Of a DNA stretch of 22,483 bases, positions 1-8,118 are shown one piece after another. Every line of letters begins with the position of its first letter. The stretch's first letter is position 1. Both the position numbers and the translations under genes were made by a program. The notes under the pieces were generated by a model, which did not search any database, was not told where the DNA came from, and was given only the letters and a program-made list of their open reading frames with translations. The DNA comes from Verrucomicrobiota bacterium (GTDB taxonomy: Bacteria; Verrucomicrobiota; Verrucomicrobiia; Limisphaerales; JAEYXS01): positions 1 to 22,483 of the forward strand of contig JAJNBN010000006.1 in the NCBI GenBank assembly GCA_021156225.1, in the 5' to 3' direction.

Positions 1-1819
1 ATCGGTATCCAGGGTGATGACGTATTGGATGTGCGGAAGCTGAGACAGCTCCCCGGAGATATGGGAGAAGCATTGCGAGCTGCCGCCGCGCAAGTAGCGG
101 TTCAGGTCAGACAGCTTGCCCCGCTTGCGCTCATAGCCCATCCAGACGCCGTCCTGGTCATTCCATCGCCGGGGGCGGTGAAACAGAAAGAAAATGGAGG
201 AGCGTTCCTGCTTATACTTGGCGTTCAGCATCTGGACGCCTTTCATGGCGCGATGGACCAGTTCGTCATCGGCTGGCATGAACTCCTGGGGGGCATCTGG
301 AAAATCGGTGAGCAAGGCAAAGAAGACATGCGGATCCCGATTGGCCAGATAATGAACTTCGAGAGTCTCTAGCAAGTCATCGATAGCGGCAGCACTGCCC
401 AGCATGGTCGGTACGGCCACCATGGTGGCGTGCGCGGCGGGAATGCCTTTGGAGAAATCAAGCTTGGGCAACTGGCGCGGCGCCACGAACATGCCGCTCA
501 ACCAGTTCATCAAGGAAAGACTAAACTGGCTGGCACATACGCCCAAAAGCACGGCGAGCAGGAGGAAAGAGCCGAGGGGCAGATAAGCCACAGAAGCGAC
601 CCAATATAAAATACCGAAGGTGACCAGCAGGGAGACGAGGAGGATGCCGCCCAAATACAAAGTCAACGGACGCTGGCTGCCGAAACGACGGACCAAGCCG
701 GCAGGCGAGTGCTTCATCTTGGTGACGGACTCAAGCTCTTCCACACCCTTGCCCACCAGATAGTAGCCTACATGCATCAACCGGGTGTCGGTCTCACCAT
801 CGCGTTCGCGGGCGAGATTGATGGCCATGACGGCCACCTCCAGTTCGCTCTTTTTGCTGAGCTTGGCGAGCCGCTCGACGGTGTGGCGGTAAGTGTCGCG
901 TGTGGCGAAATCCATGCGGGCATAGACTTGGGCTGGATCAGCGCGCAGGGTTTGTTCCACGACGCTCTGGGTTTCTACGAACTCGCGCCAGTCCATGGCA
1001 TCGAGAAAGCGCAGACTGCCGATGCTGTTGCCCACGGAAACCTGATTGGCGGCCTGACTTTTGCTTTCTTCCTGAACCAATTGCTCCATGGAAAGATGCT
1101 GATCGGCCAGACGTTCTTCCATCCAGCTCATCGCCAGTTTCAGGTTGGGGGATTTCTCCTGAGCCCGCCGCCAGAACTCGGCGACGAAGGCCTGTGTCAA
1201 TTCGGGCCGGGCCTGAGCCAGGCGGCCGACGATGACGATCACCTTCGACGGATCATGCTCGAAAGCGTGCAACATCTGATTGGCCCATTCGTCAGCAGCG
1301 TCTCTTTCCTTGCGCGCCTTCATGAGTTGGGCGGCGACGCGCCGGAGATTCTCGATCAAGGCCAGGCGAAGCATGATGGGAAAGGCCCAGAGCTCCCCGA
1401 GTTTCAAATGGGAAACTTCCTGGTAGGCGGCGACGAAGCCGCTCAGGTGCGCGGCATCAATGCGGCCATCCACATGGGAGATCAATTCAAGAGCCAGCTC
1501 GTAAACGCGCGGGTAGTTTGCCGAAGCGCCTTCCACAAGATGAGGAAGCTCACGGCTGAAACTGCGAGGGAGTCTTTTCCGCCCGCAGGGTGGAAGCGTT
1601 GTATTCGCGTAAGAACTTCTCATTGGCGGCCAAACGGGGAAGCAGAAGGTTGGGCCCCTTGCTGGGCGCAGGTTTATGACTCTGGGCGAGCACACGGGCA
1701 TGGCGTTGCAACAGCTCGACGCTGTACAAGTCCTTGCGAAACGGCTGTTCGTCCGCTTGGGAGCTTAAGAGCGCTTGCTCGTCCACTTGCTCCGGTTTCT
1801 CAAACAACAAGGTGTTCAT
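1..1819 (-). pseudogene. ndvB: NdvB/ChvB-type cyclic beta-glucan synthase, N-terminal part; reading frame broken near 1550-1640, runs off left edge
   Basis: Family role: a large inner-membrane enzyme that makes cyclic beta-1,2-glucan and exports it to the periplasm. Seen: a first piece of about 85 residues starts at 1819 and contains ELLQRHARVLAQSHK and LLPRLAANEKFLREYN, typical of the NdvB N-terminus; its frame stops near 1553. In another frame, open without stops from the left edge to beyond 1620, come LPRSFSRELPHLVEG, YPRVYELALELISHVDGR and LGELWAFPIMLRLALIENL. Two membrane segments follow (about 545-660), then VPTMLGS, LEVHYLANRDP, WMGYERKRGKL and, at the edge, YVITLDTD, the acidic motif of the GT84 domain. 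The usual PAAEWLLDNF...EEQIR segment expected between the two pieces is missing, so this is a deletion plus frameshift or an assembly error. An in-frame ATG at 1623 might still start a shortened protein. The family identification is firm; whether the gene is dead is not. Confidence 0.82.
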
Positions 1820-1980
1820 GGGCAGGTATGGTCAAAGTTTCCCGATAATCAGCAAAGGCGCCGCCCGATAAGTTCTTCGCCTTCAGACTGATGATGCTAT
1901 CGGTCCGCATAGTTTGTCTTTCTGCAGATGGCGTGCCATCCGGGGGATTTATCCCATTGAGATGAGTATCAAGGAATACC

Positions 1981-2012
1981 GGCGAACTTCCCTGGTGACA
2001 GGATAGTTCGCC
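1981..2012. other. Strong hairpin between opgH and ndvB
   Basis: Arms GGCGAACT (1981-1988) and AGTTCGCC (2005-2012) are perfect complements. Inside them CCTG (1991-1994) pairs with CAGG (1999-2002) around a GTGA loop, with a small internal loop between the stems. It lies 71 bases past the opgH stop and about 160 bases before the ndvB start, on their common strand. No T-run follows on the minus strand, so it is not a classical intrinsic terminator. It could be an mRNA-stabilising or attenuating structure, or an operator. The structure is seen; the function is inferred. Confidence 0.45.
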
Positions 2013-2083
2013 CTATGCCAAGCAGCTGCAAATTGCACAGTACGCCGGGTGGCAGCAGCTTTTTGCATGAGAGCGAGGCTGAG

Positions 2084-4189
2084 TTACAGGACGTTCAAAT
2101 TACGCCGGGTAACAAGGACGCTCGCTTCGTTATAGTGACGGAAAGCAGCCTGCCACCAGCTATGCAGGTGAGAGGCCGGACTGCTCCATAGGCGGCGATG
2201 AGCCGTGAGCACACACTCGGCGTCCCACAATAAAGCACGTTTTTCACGAGGCCCGAGCGTGTGTGGGCCATCGAGCAGCAAACGATCGCCCAAAGCATTG
2301 ATGTACTGGCGAGTTTTGGGGCTGACCTGACGGCGCTGGCGCAGGAGCGACACGTGAATGGCATTCACGTAGGGATCGAGGAGCACCTGCAGGAGGCCGT
2401 AGTCCTTTGCATAGTCGTTCGCACGGAAGAAGGGGGGGGCGGGAACGACGAAGGGTTCTTCGACCTGTTGCAGTTCAACTGGCGGAGCGATCTCTTCACT
2501 GGTGAGGAACCAGCCATTTTTACGGGCGTTTTCACCCTTCTTCTCGCAAGCGGTATAGCGCGTGAAGAAGACGGCGAGCAGCGGGCCGATGAAGACCAAG
2601 GACATCCAACCGAGGAAGGAAGGATTGAGCCAGGCGATCAACGCGCTCCAAAGCAGAACGATGATCATCATGCTGCCCAAGGCGGAGAAGCATTGGCTCA
2701 AGGACGGAATCTCATCGCCTTTGCGGTTCTGTGCTTCCCATTTCACGAGCGATCCTAGGAACGCAGCGCAGACGAAACGGGTGTAGAAAAACATCAGGAT
2801 GGGAGCCATGAGAAAGGAAAAGATTATTTCACCCAGCACGCTGCCGATCAGCTTGAAACGGCTGCTGTGGGGTGGAGCCGGATGCTTCGACACGTAGAGG
2901 GTGGTGGCGAGAATCTTGGGCAAGAACAAGAGGACCAAGACGTAGGCGAGTAGGGTCCAGTTGCCGGAGCCGAGGGGAGCGGCTGCAGGAGCAGCATCGG
3001 CGGCGAGGGCTAAGACGGTGTTCAGCAGCAGGAAAAGGAACCAGAGGGGAGCACTCATGTAGGCCATGATGCCGTTCAAGATGTGGATGCGGCTGGCGAC
3101 TTTGATGCCGGGCTCGTGAAGCAGCCAGATGTGCTGGAGATTGCCGAAGCACCAGCGTTGGTCGCGCTGCAAGCCGCTTAACAGATGAGGAGAATTCTCT
3201 TCATAGCTGCCGTCGAGATCGTAGGCAAACCAGACGTTGTAGCCGGAGCGACGCATGAGGGCGGCCTCCACCGTGTCGTGGCTGAGGATGCGACGGCCCA
3301 AGGGACTGCTGGCGTCCAGCTCCGGAATGGCGCAGTGCTTCATGAAGGGGCGCAGGCGGATGATGGCATTGTGGCCCCAGAAATTGCCGCTGCCCAATTG
3401 CCAGTAGTTGGCACCGGCTTTGAAAGGAGGGCCGTAAACTTCGATGGCGAACTGGATGATGCGCTGGTAGAGGGTTTTGCCCAAGACGGCCTTGGAATCG
3501 GTCTGGATGATGCCAGCGCGGGGATTTTGCTCCATGAGATTCACGAGGCGGACGAGAGCGTGGCCGGTCATCACGCTGTCGGCGTCCAGCACGATCATGT
3601 AGCGGAACATGGAGCCCCAGCGGCGGCAGAAATCGGCGATGTTACCGCTCTTGTTGTGGAGGGAAACGCGGCGTTTGCGATAGAAGATGTGGCCGAAGCC
3701 CTCGGTCTGTTTGCACAGCTCCAGCCAGGCTTTTTCCTCGGCGATCCAGTTGTTGGGATCGTTTGAATCACTGAGGATGAAAAAGTCGAAGGCGTCACCG
3801 GCGCCGGTCTTTTTCAGGGATTCGTACATGACGCGGATGCCCTGGAAGACGCGGCTGGGATCTTCGTTGAAGATGGGGATGACGATGGCAGTGGAGGCCA
3901 GCTTGTCTTTAAAGATGCCGGGCGGAAGCGTGTTGTTGATGCGGGCGGGGTCGCCACCGCGTCGCAGGAGGATGTATCCCGTGACTGCCATGGTGAAGCC
4001 GTAAACAAGCTGGGCGAGGAGGAGGAGAAAGAGCAGAAACAGCAGGGCGGCCGTGAGGCGGAAACTCTGGCCCACCGCCCATTGAGCCATGGGGAGGGCA
4101 CCCAAGACCAGAAGGACAATGCAAATGCCCCAGAAGATGAACTGGCGCTCGCGTATGATGGCCGGCGTGATCTGCGGAAAGGGATGCAT
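2084..4189 (-). CDS. opgH: OpgH/MdoH-type glucan glucosyltransferase (GT2), short form
   Basis: Family role: an inner-membrane glucosyltransferase that polymerises UDP-glucose into the backbone of osmoregulated periplasmic glucans and is thought to pass it across the membrane. Seen in the 701 residues: two N-terminal membrane segments (about 18-37 and 44-72), then a GT2 domain with AIVIPIFNED (101-110), FILSDSNDP (137-145), KSGNIADFCRRWGS (180-193), the metal-binding LDADS (201-205), SHDTVEAALMRR (303-314) and RDQRWCFGN (342-350), followed by several C-terminal membrane helices. These blocks match E. coli OpgH closely, but the long cytoplasmic N-terminal region of the E. coli protein (847 residues) is absent. 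The start ATG lies 7 bases after the stop of the 211-residue gene, so the two are probably co-translated. No opgG, the usual partner, lies in the window. Confidence 0.93.
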   Translation of the reverse strand: MHPFPQITPAIIRERQFIFWGICIVLLVLGALPMAQWAVGQSFRLTAALLFLLFLLLLAQLVYGFTMAVTGYILLRRGGDPARINNTLPPGIFKDKLASTAIVIPIFNEDPSRVFQGIRVMYESLKKTGAGDAFDFFILSDSNDPNNWIAEEKAWLELCKQTEGFGHIFYRKRRVSLHNKSGNIADFCRRWGSMFRYMIVLDADSVMTGHALVRLVNLMEQNPRAGIIQTDSKAVLGKTLYQRIIQFAIEVYGPPFKAGANYWQLGSGNFWGHNAIIRLRPFMKHCAIPELDASSPLGRRILSHDTVEAALMRRSGYNVWFAYDLDGSYEENSPHLLSGLQRDQRWCFGNLQHIWLLHEPGIKVASRIHILNGIMAYMSAPLWFLFLLLNTVLALAADAAPAAAPLGSGNWTLLAYVLVLLFLPKILATTLYVSKHPAPPHSSRFKLIGSVLGEIIFSFLMAPILMFFYTRFVCAAFLGSLVKWEAQNRKGDEIPSLSQCFSALGSMMIIVLLWSALIAWLNPSFLGWMSLVFIGPLLAVFFTRYTACEKKGENARKNGWFLTSEEIAPPVELQQVEEPFVVPAPPFFRANDYAKDYGLLQVLLDPYVNAIHVSLLRQRRQVSPKTRQYINALGDRLLLDGPHTLGPREKRALLWDAECVLTAHRRLWSSPASHLHSWWQAAFRHYNEASVLVTRRNLNVL

Positions 4190-4196
4190 AGTTTTA

Positions 4197-4832
4197 TCAG
4201 CTCAAGAAAAAGAAGAAAACGGCCGTCAACACGGCTGCGATGGCGAACGCGGTGAAAAACGAGAAACCGCGTGTCCAACTTTCCGGAAGCTCGATCTCGA
4301 CGAGAGGACTGTCATCCAGGGGGCGGGGTACCATGCTGGAGACTTGCAGATCGGGACCGGACTGGACGCGGCTCTCCTGCATGGCGCGCTGATAGTCGGG
4401 GGGAACTTCTTCCGTGAGGAAAACGGTGGGCCACCGCTCCATGCCATCGGTGATGAACAAGGAGAGACGACCCTGACGGGAGAACTGGTCTTCATATTCC
4501 AGCACCTGACGAAACCAACGGTCGGTGGCAGCGTGGGCTTCTTCCATCGCGAGAGTGGTGGGGTTTTGATCTGGATTGACCGCGTGCTTGGCCGCCGCCG
4601 CTTGGAGGAGGCGCAGGATCAACTGGCTCTGGTGGACTTTGTTAAAAACGTGCAGCGAGCGGAAATAATCTTCCAAGCGATAATACGCGGCGTTCCACTC
4701 GGATTCCGAACCGGTCTGCGGGAAAAACGTTTTTCCGGGACGGTCACGCGGAAAGGAGCGTGCATTGGGAGAAAGCGCTTCGAGCACGAAGTTTTTCCCC
4801 TGACCACCTTCTGTGAGGGTTGGCATACGCAT
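4197..4832 (-). CDS. Unknown C-tail-anchored membrane protein encoded directly before opgH
   Basis: I do not recognise a named family. The 211 residues form a long hydrophilic, probably cytoplasmic body with helical stretches (about 47-82, SEWNAAYYRLEDYFRSL onward; 97-120) and a conserved-looking GRLSLFITDGMERWPTVFL (121-139). A single strong C-terminal membrane helix follows (about 189-211, ending AVLTAVFFFFLS). There is no signal peptide, so a cytoplasmic domain tethered to the inner membrane is likely. The stop is 7 bases before the opgH start and 41 bases follow the DUF1328 stop, which supports one operon. It may supply a regulatory or scaffold domain to OpgH, whose usual N-terminal cytoplasmic region is lacking here; that is inference. 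MRMP at 4832 or MPT at 4826 could be the true start. Confidence 0.75.
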   Translation of the reverse strand: MRMPTLTEGGQGKNFVLEALSPNARSFPRDRPGKTFFPQTGSESEWNAAYYRLEDYFRSLHVFNKVHQSQLILRLLQAAAAKHAVNPDQNPTTLAMEEAHAATDRWFRQVLEYEDQFSRQGRLSLFITDGMERWPTVFLTEEVPPDYQRAMQESRVQSGPDLQVSSMVPRPLDDSPLVEIELPESWTRGFSFFTAFAIAAVLTAVFFFFLS

Positions 4833-4873
4833 GTTTTGGTCGGTTAGCGATCAAGCACGGCCCTTTTCGCCGT

Positions 4874-5035
4874 TCAGGCTTTTTTGCCGCTGCGGAACAA
4901 CGAAATGACCAGGAAAACCAGAAAGAGCACAAAGAGCACCTTGGCAATGGCGGCGGCAACCCCGGCAAGGAAGCCAAAGCCGAGGATCACCGCAATCAAC
5001 GCGAGGAGCAAAAAGGTGATAGTCCAGTTTAACAT
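4874..5035 (-). CDS. DUF1328 (UPF0391) small membrane protein
   Basis: A 53-residue protein beginning MLNWTITFLLLALIAVILGF and ending LVISLFRSGKKA. The MLxW start, two hydrophobic helices (about 4-24 and 26-47) separated by a short Gly/Ala turn, and the short basic tail are the DUF1328/UPF0391 pattern (E. coli YtjA-like). Family members are inner-membrane proteins of unknown biochemical role, often seen among stress-induced genes. The frame stays open upstream to an ATG at 5101, but the extra 22 residues are not family-like, so 5035 is chosen. It is the first gene of the probable minus-strand run leading into opgH. Confidence 0.88.
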   Translation of the reverse strand: MLNWTITFLLLALIAVILGFGFLAGVAAAIAKVLFVLFLVFLVISLFRSGKKA

Positions 5036-5410
5036 AAGGTATCTGATAGCTAGGACCGGGCCGTTTGGCCGGGGATGCAAAAAATCACGAGAAATGCCCA
5101 TGCCAACGTGATTTATATCTGCGGGAGGGTGGTCGGAACAGGCGGGTACGTTTGCAGATAGCCCGTGTTTTTGCAGAGTGCATGACGGGATTTTGGCGGG
5201 GACGAGTTGGCTTTTGGGTGTTGCCTAATGCATGGGAATGAAGCGTGAACGTGGCGTTGTGGCGGGTGAGAGAGAGGTTTGCACAAGAGCGACATCTTAA
5301 CATTACAGCGACAATACGGAATGAAGGAGCGGTGGTATCGATAGTGCTTTGAAAGGAGCAGGCCCAGCGGGATGGAGCAGATGAGTTCTGTCCGGCTGTC
5401 CGGCTAGCAT
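5036..5410. promoter_or_regulatory. Divergent intergenic region between the DUF1328 and YihY genes
   Basis: This 375-base stretch separates two genes transcribed away from each other, so it must hold promoters in both directions. I could not assign a confident -35/-10 pair. An 8-base direct repeat, ctgtccgg, lies just before the YihY start (about 5389-5404), and no good Shine-Dalgarno precedes that start. No convincing small gene was seen; the open frames on either strand are Arg/Pro/His-rich and unlike known proteins. Confidence 0.4.
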
Positions 5411-6349
5411 ATGATCGTTAAGGTCAAAAAATTTGCGGGATTGTTGAAAGAGGCGGCGGGTGGCTGGTCGCGTCATGACGCCAGCCGGCTGGGAGCGGCG
5501 CTCGCGTATTATACGATATTTTCGATCGCGCCACTGGTCATCATCGTGCTGGCGGTGGCGGGGATGTGGTTTGACGAGGAAGTGGCGCGGAAACAGTTGT
5601 TCGACCAGCTTAATGGATTGGTGGGGAAGGAGGGTGGAGAAGCGATCCAATCATTGGTGGCGGCAGCGGACAGGCCCAAGGCGGGCGTGTGGGCTTCCAT
5701 CCTGGCGGTGATCACGCTGTTGGTGGGAGCGACGGGTGTGTTTGTGCATCTGCAGGCTGCGCTGAATAAAATCTGGGATGTGGAGCGGGAGCCGGGGAAG
5801 GGGATCTGGCGATTTGTGAAGGACCGCCTGATGTCCTTTGCGATGGTGCTGGCGATCGGGTTTTTGCTGCTGGTTTCATTGGTGGTAAGTGCGGGATTGG
5901 CGGCGGTGGGGACATATGTGGGAGGCTTGCTGCCAGCGCAGGAGATGCTTTTGAAGGCGGTCAATTTCATCATTTCGCTCGGGGCGATCACTGTGCTTTT
6001 TGCGCTGATCTTCAAGATTTTGCCCGATGTGAAGATAGCGTGGAGGGATGTCTGGCTGGGCGCGCTGATCACGGCGTTTCTGTTCAATGTAGGGAAGGCA
6101 ATCCTCGGCATCTATCTGGGCAAGGGGAGTTTTTCCTCGGCGTATGGGGCCGCGGGGTCGTTGGTCATCATCCTGGTGTGGGTCTATTACTCGGCGCAGA
6201 TACTGTTTTTCGGGGCGGAGTTCACGCGGTTGTGTGCGCGCGAATCCTGTGCCCGTGCGGGAGGCGTGAAAGCGAAACCGGAAACGCGGGAGAAGAAGAG
6301 CCGAGCGCATGCGAGACGGCCGAGTGAATCTGAAGGAATAAGAATATGA
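5411..6349 (+). CDS. YihY/BrkB-family (UPF0761) inner-membrane protein
   Basis: A 312-residue polytopic membrane protein. Seen: SRLGAALAYYTIFSIAPLVI near residues 25-44, the hallmark of the family, followed by the short Gln/Leu-rich loop, a glycine-rich helix (ITLLVGATGVFVHLQAALNKIW), FVKDRLMSFAMVLAIGFLLL, FALIFKILPDVKIAWRDVWLGA, and a closing helix with YGAAGSLVIILVWVYYSAQI and FFGAEFT. About six membrane helices are expected. The C-terminal 40 residues are basic and hydrophilic. Historic names (ribonuclease BN, BrkB serum-resistance factor) are not reliable as functions; the true role is unknown. Its stop overlaps the next start by ATGA, indicating translational coupling with the PGPGW gene. 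Confidence 0.92.
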   Translation: MIVKVKKFAGLLKEAAGGWSRHDASRLGAALAYYTIFSIAPLVIIVLAVAGMWFDEEVARKQLFDQLNGLVGKEGGEAIQSLVAAADRPKAGVWASILAVITLLVGATGVFVHLQAALNKIWDVEREPGKGIWRFVKDRLMSFAMVLAIGFLLLVSLVVSAGLAAVGTYVGGLLPAQEMLLKAVNFIISLGAITVLFALIFKILPDVKIAWRDVWLGALITAFLFNVGKAILGIYLGKGSFSSAYGAAGSLVIILVWVYYSAQILFFGAEFTRLCARESCARAGGVKAKPETREKKSRAHARRPSESEGIRI

Positions 6350-6732
6350 TAGATAAATTGAGAGAATGGCTGCAGACGAAGTTTTCCAAGCGGACCCGGA
6401 AAATCATGATCGGCATCGTGGGCTCGGTGGTCGTCCTCGTGGGAGTGTTGATGATCTTCATTCCGGGCCCCGCTTTCATCGTGATACCGGCGGGGCTGGC
6501 AATCCTGGCGATGGAGTTTGAATGGGCGCACCGCTACTACGAGAAGGTGAAGGGCTGGATGCAGTCAAAGGGCTGGGTGAAGGGCGAGCAGCCGGAAGCA
6601 AAGAAGCCGGAAGCAAAAGCAAAGAAGGCACCCACGCCGGGCCACCATGAGGTGGTGGCCCGCAAACGCACGGTGAAAATCAAACGACGTCAGAGAATTG
6701 TTCCTGCGAAGACAGGCCCGGCAACGGGATGA
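6346..6732 (+). CDS. PGPGW-type small membrane protein
   Basis: A 128-residue protein. The N-terminus is amphipathic and basic (WLQTKFSKRTRKIMIGIVGS), followed by a long hydrophobic hairpin (about 21-55) with the signature FIPGPAFIVIPAGLAILAMEFEWA at about 38-61, which matches the PGPGW putative transmembrane family although the final G-W of the name motif is A-F here. The second half is Lys/Ala/Pro-rich with short repeats (PEAKKPEAKAKKAP) and ends in a strongly basic tail, probably cytoplasmic. It overlaps the YihY gene by four bases. The 3' end overlaps the convergent minus-strand gene by 53 bases. The biochemical role of the family is unknown. Confidence 0.85.
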   Translation: MIDKLREWLQTKFSKRTRKIMIGIVGSVVVLVGVLMIFIPGPAFIVIPAGLAILAMEFEWAHRYYEKVKGWMQSKGWVKGEQPEAKKPEAKAKKAPTPGHHEVVARKRTVKIKRRQRIVPAKTGPATG

Positions 6733-7171
6733 CGTTGGGCGGCAGGGACGCCTTCTTCGGCGGTGGGACGCAGAAGAAATCCATCTCGTTGATAGAGGTG
6801 AGGTTCTTCAGATCATCATGGACAATGGTGTATTGGGAGGCCGGTTGATCTTGATCGCCCAAGAGGAAGACCAAGGCGGCTTTGCCGGCGCTGCGGGCGG
6901 GCAACCATTCGCCCAGCCAGCTTTTCACATGAGGGGGAAGGACATCGACCGAGCGAGCGGAGATGATGACCATGTGTGCCTCACGGGCTTCAGCGGCGGC
7001 GACTTCACGCAATTGCGGGTCATGCAACAGGGCAAAATTCCAAGCTTCGTTGGTGACGTGGCAATCGGGTTCGATCATCGAGGCGAGCCGGTCGGACATC
7101 TCTTTGGCCCGGATGCCTGCGTCGCGATCTTCGTACACGAGCATGAATTTGAAAGAGGGATGGAAGGTCAT
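6680..7171 (-). CDS. Conserved-looking hypothetical cytoplasmic protein
   Basis: Not recognised as a named domain. The ATG at 7171 gives 163 residues (MTFHPSFKFMLVYEDRDAGI...); a TTG at 7183 would add four more. The pattern of alternating hydrophobic strands and helices (FKFMLVYEDRDAG, EAHMVIISARS, KAALVFLLGDQDQ) looks like a small alpha/beta fold of Rossmann or flavodoxin shape, possibly a sensor or universal-stress-like domain; the glycine-rich nucleotide loop of true universal stress proteins was not seen. The last 35 residues are Pro-rich and less structured. It lies 38 bases after the 17M-like gene, on the same strand, so it is probably in its operon, and its 3' end overlaps the PGPGW gene. 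Confidence 0.72.
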   Translation of the reverse strand: MTFHPSFKFMLVYEDRDAGIRAKEMSDRLASMIEPDCHVTNEAWNFALLHDPQLREVAAAEAREAHMVIISARSVDVLPPHVKSWLGEWLPARSAGKAALVFLLGDQDQPASQYTIVHDDLKNLTSINEMDFFCVPPPKKASLPPNVIPLPGLSSQEQFSDVV

Positions 7172-7209
7172 AGGAATGCTCAAGGTGTGTTGTGTGTGTT
7201 AGCGAGAGT

Positions 7210-7782
7210 TCAACGGACGCGGGAGGCGTAACGCGGCTGGGGGCGTTTGGCAGTTTTCTCTTCAGCGACTTTGTCCTCGCCGCTGGTGGCGATGTCCTCA
7301 GCGCCCGCTTGCCTAAAGATGGTCTGGGCGCTTTCGATCTCCTCGGAATTCTCCGCATGAACGGAGATCAGGATGTTGCCGCTCTTGATCTTGCCTTCAT
7401 AGCGCCGGGCCTCGTACTCGGGAATGCCCAGGCCGACCAAGGCCCCGGTAACGCCACCGACGGCGGCACCGACAGCCGCACCGCTTAGAGCGGCCATAAT
7501 GGGACCGGCGGCAATCAGCGGCCCGACGCCGGGAATGGTCAAAGCGCCGATACCGGCCAGCCAGCCCAAGGCTCCGCCGAGCACTCCGCCGGTGCTGGCG
7601 CCCGCAGTGGCACCTTCCGGGCTCTTGGATTTCTTCTCGTGGGCGAAATCGCGGGTGGTTTCCTTATCCGGGAAAAGCGCGGAAATGTCGTTATTGGAGA
7701 ATCCAGCGTCCTGCAGGCGGTCCACAATGTTTTCTGCCTGTATGCGGCTGGTGGCGATGCAAAGTACCGATTTTTTGGCCAT
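7210..7782 (-). CDS. General-stress-protein-17M-like protein with glycine-zipper hairpin
   Basis: A 190-residue protein. Residues 1-50 (MAKKSVLCIATSRIQAENIVDRLQDAGFSNNDISALFPD) form the beta-alpha-beta fold seen in YflT/general stress protein 17M and related DUF families, in which a loop names a conserved residue after the first helix. The middle (about 56-120) is a Gly/Ala-rich double hydrophobic stretch (GASTGGVLGGALGWLAGIGA; GPIMAALSGAAVGAAVGGVTGAL), a glycine-zipper likely to insert in or associate with a membrane. A second copy-like strand pattern follows (GNILISVHAENSEEIESAQTIFRQAGAEDI), then a basic tail. This is a common architecture in soil bacteria. Its function is unknown, and the stress association comes from the family name. 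It diverges from the PRC/BON gene. Confidence 0.8.
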   Translation of the reverse strand: MAKKSVLCIATSRIQAENIVDRLQDAGFSNNDISALFPDKETTRDFAHEKKSKSPEGATAGASTGGVLGGALGWLAGIGALTIPGVGPLIAAGPIMAALSGAAVGAAVGGVTGALVGLGIPEYEARRYEGKIKSGNILISVHAENSEEIESAQTIFRQAGAEDIATSGEDKVAEEKTAKRPQPRYASRVR

Positions 7783-8118
7783 AACTTTAATTTCTCTTTA
7801 GGATTTTTTCGCGGGACGCAGGGAAGCTGAAAGCTAGGAAAATGCCAACTTTGGGACATGTTTTGGCCGTGGGGAAAAGGGCTGAAATAAAAGGGGTTTT
7901 CGCACGATGACAAGGAACTGCTGGCACCGGTGCGAGGGAAGGATACTGCGAATTGCATCATAGCCGGAGAGGGATTATGCAGGTTGCAAACGCCAACGCC
8001 CGATAAGGCCGGACGGCACTGGCCCGAGGCGAAGGAGGGATTTGCTGGCACGCTTGAAGCTTGAAGAGAAACTTGTTCCTCCACAGGGCGCTAATCCCGG
8101 ATGAGGAAAATCAAACGT
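7783..8118. promoter_or_regulatory. Divergent promoter region with a 10-bp palindrome
   Basis: This 336-base gap separates the 17M-like gene (minus) from the PRC/BON gene (plus). It contains a perfect palindrome, GCACCGGTGC, at 7924-7933, a possible operator. GAGGAAAA about ten bases before 8119 is a Shine-Dalgarno-like site supporting the 8119 start. No convincing gene was seen in the gap, and no reliable -35/-10 pair could be assigned. Confidence 0.4.

Noticed and set aside
709..1848. Long plus-strand open frame opposite the ndvB region
   Set aside because: It is the mirror of the conserved NdvB coding frame on the minus strand; its product shows no family motifs.
2040..2110. Repeated TACGCCGGGT near 2041 and 2101
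   Set aside because: Only two short copies, one of them inside the opgH coding end; likely chance.
3185..3766. Plus-strand open frame opposite opgH
   Set aside because: The minus strand carries clear OpgH motifs through the whole stretch; this frame is an antisense shadow.
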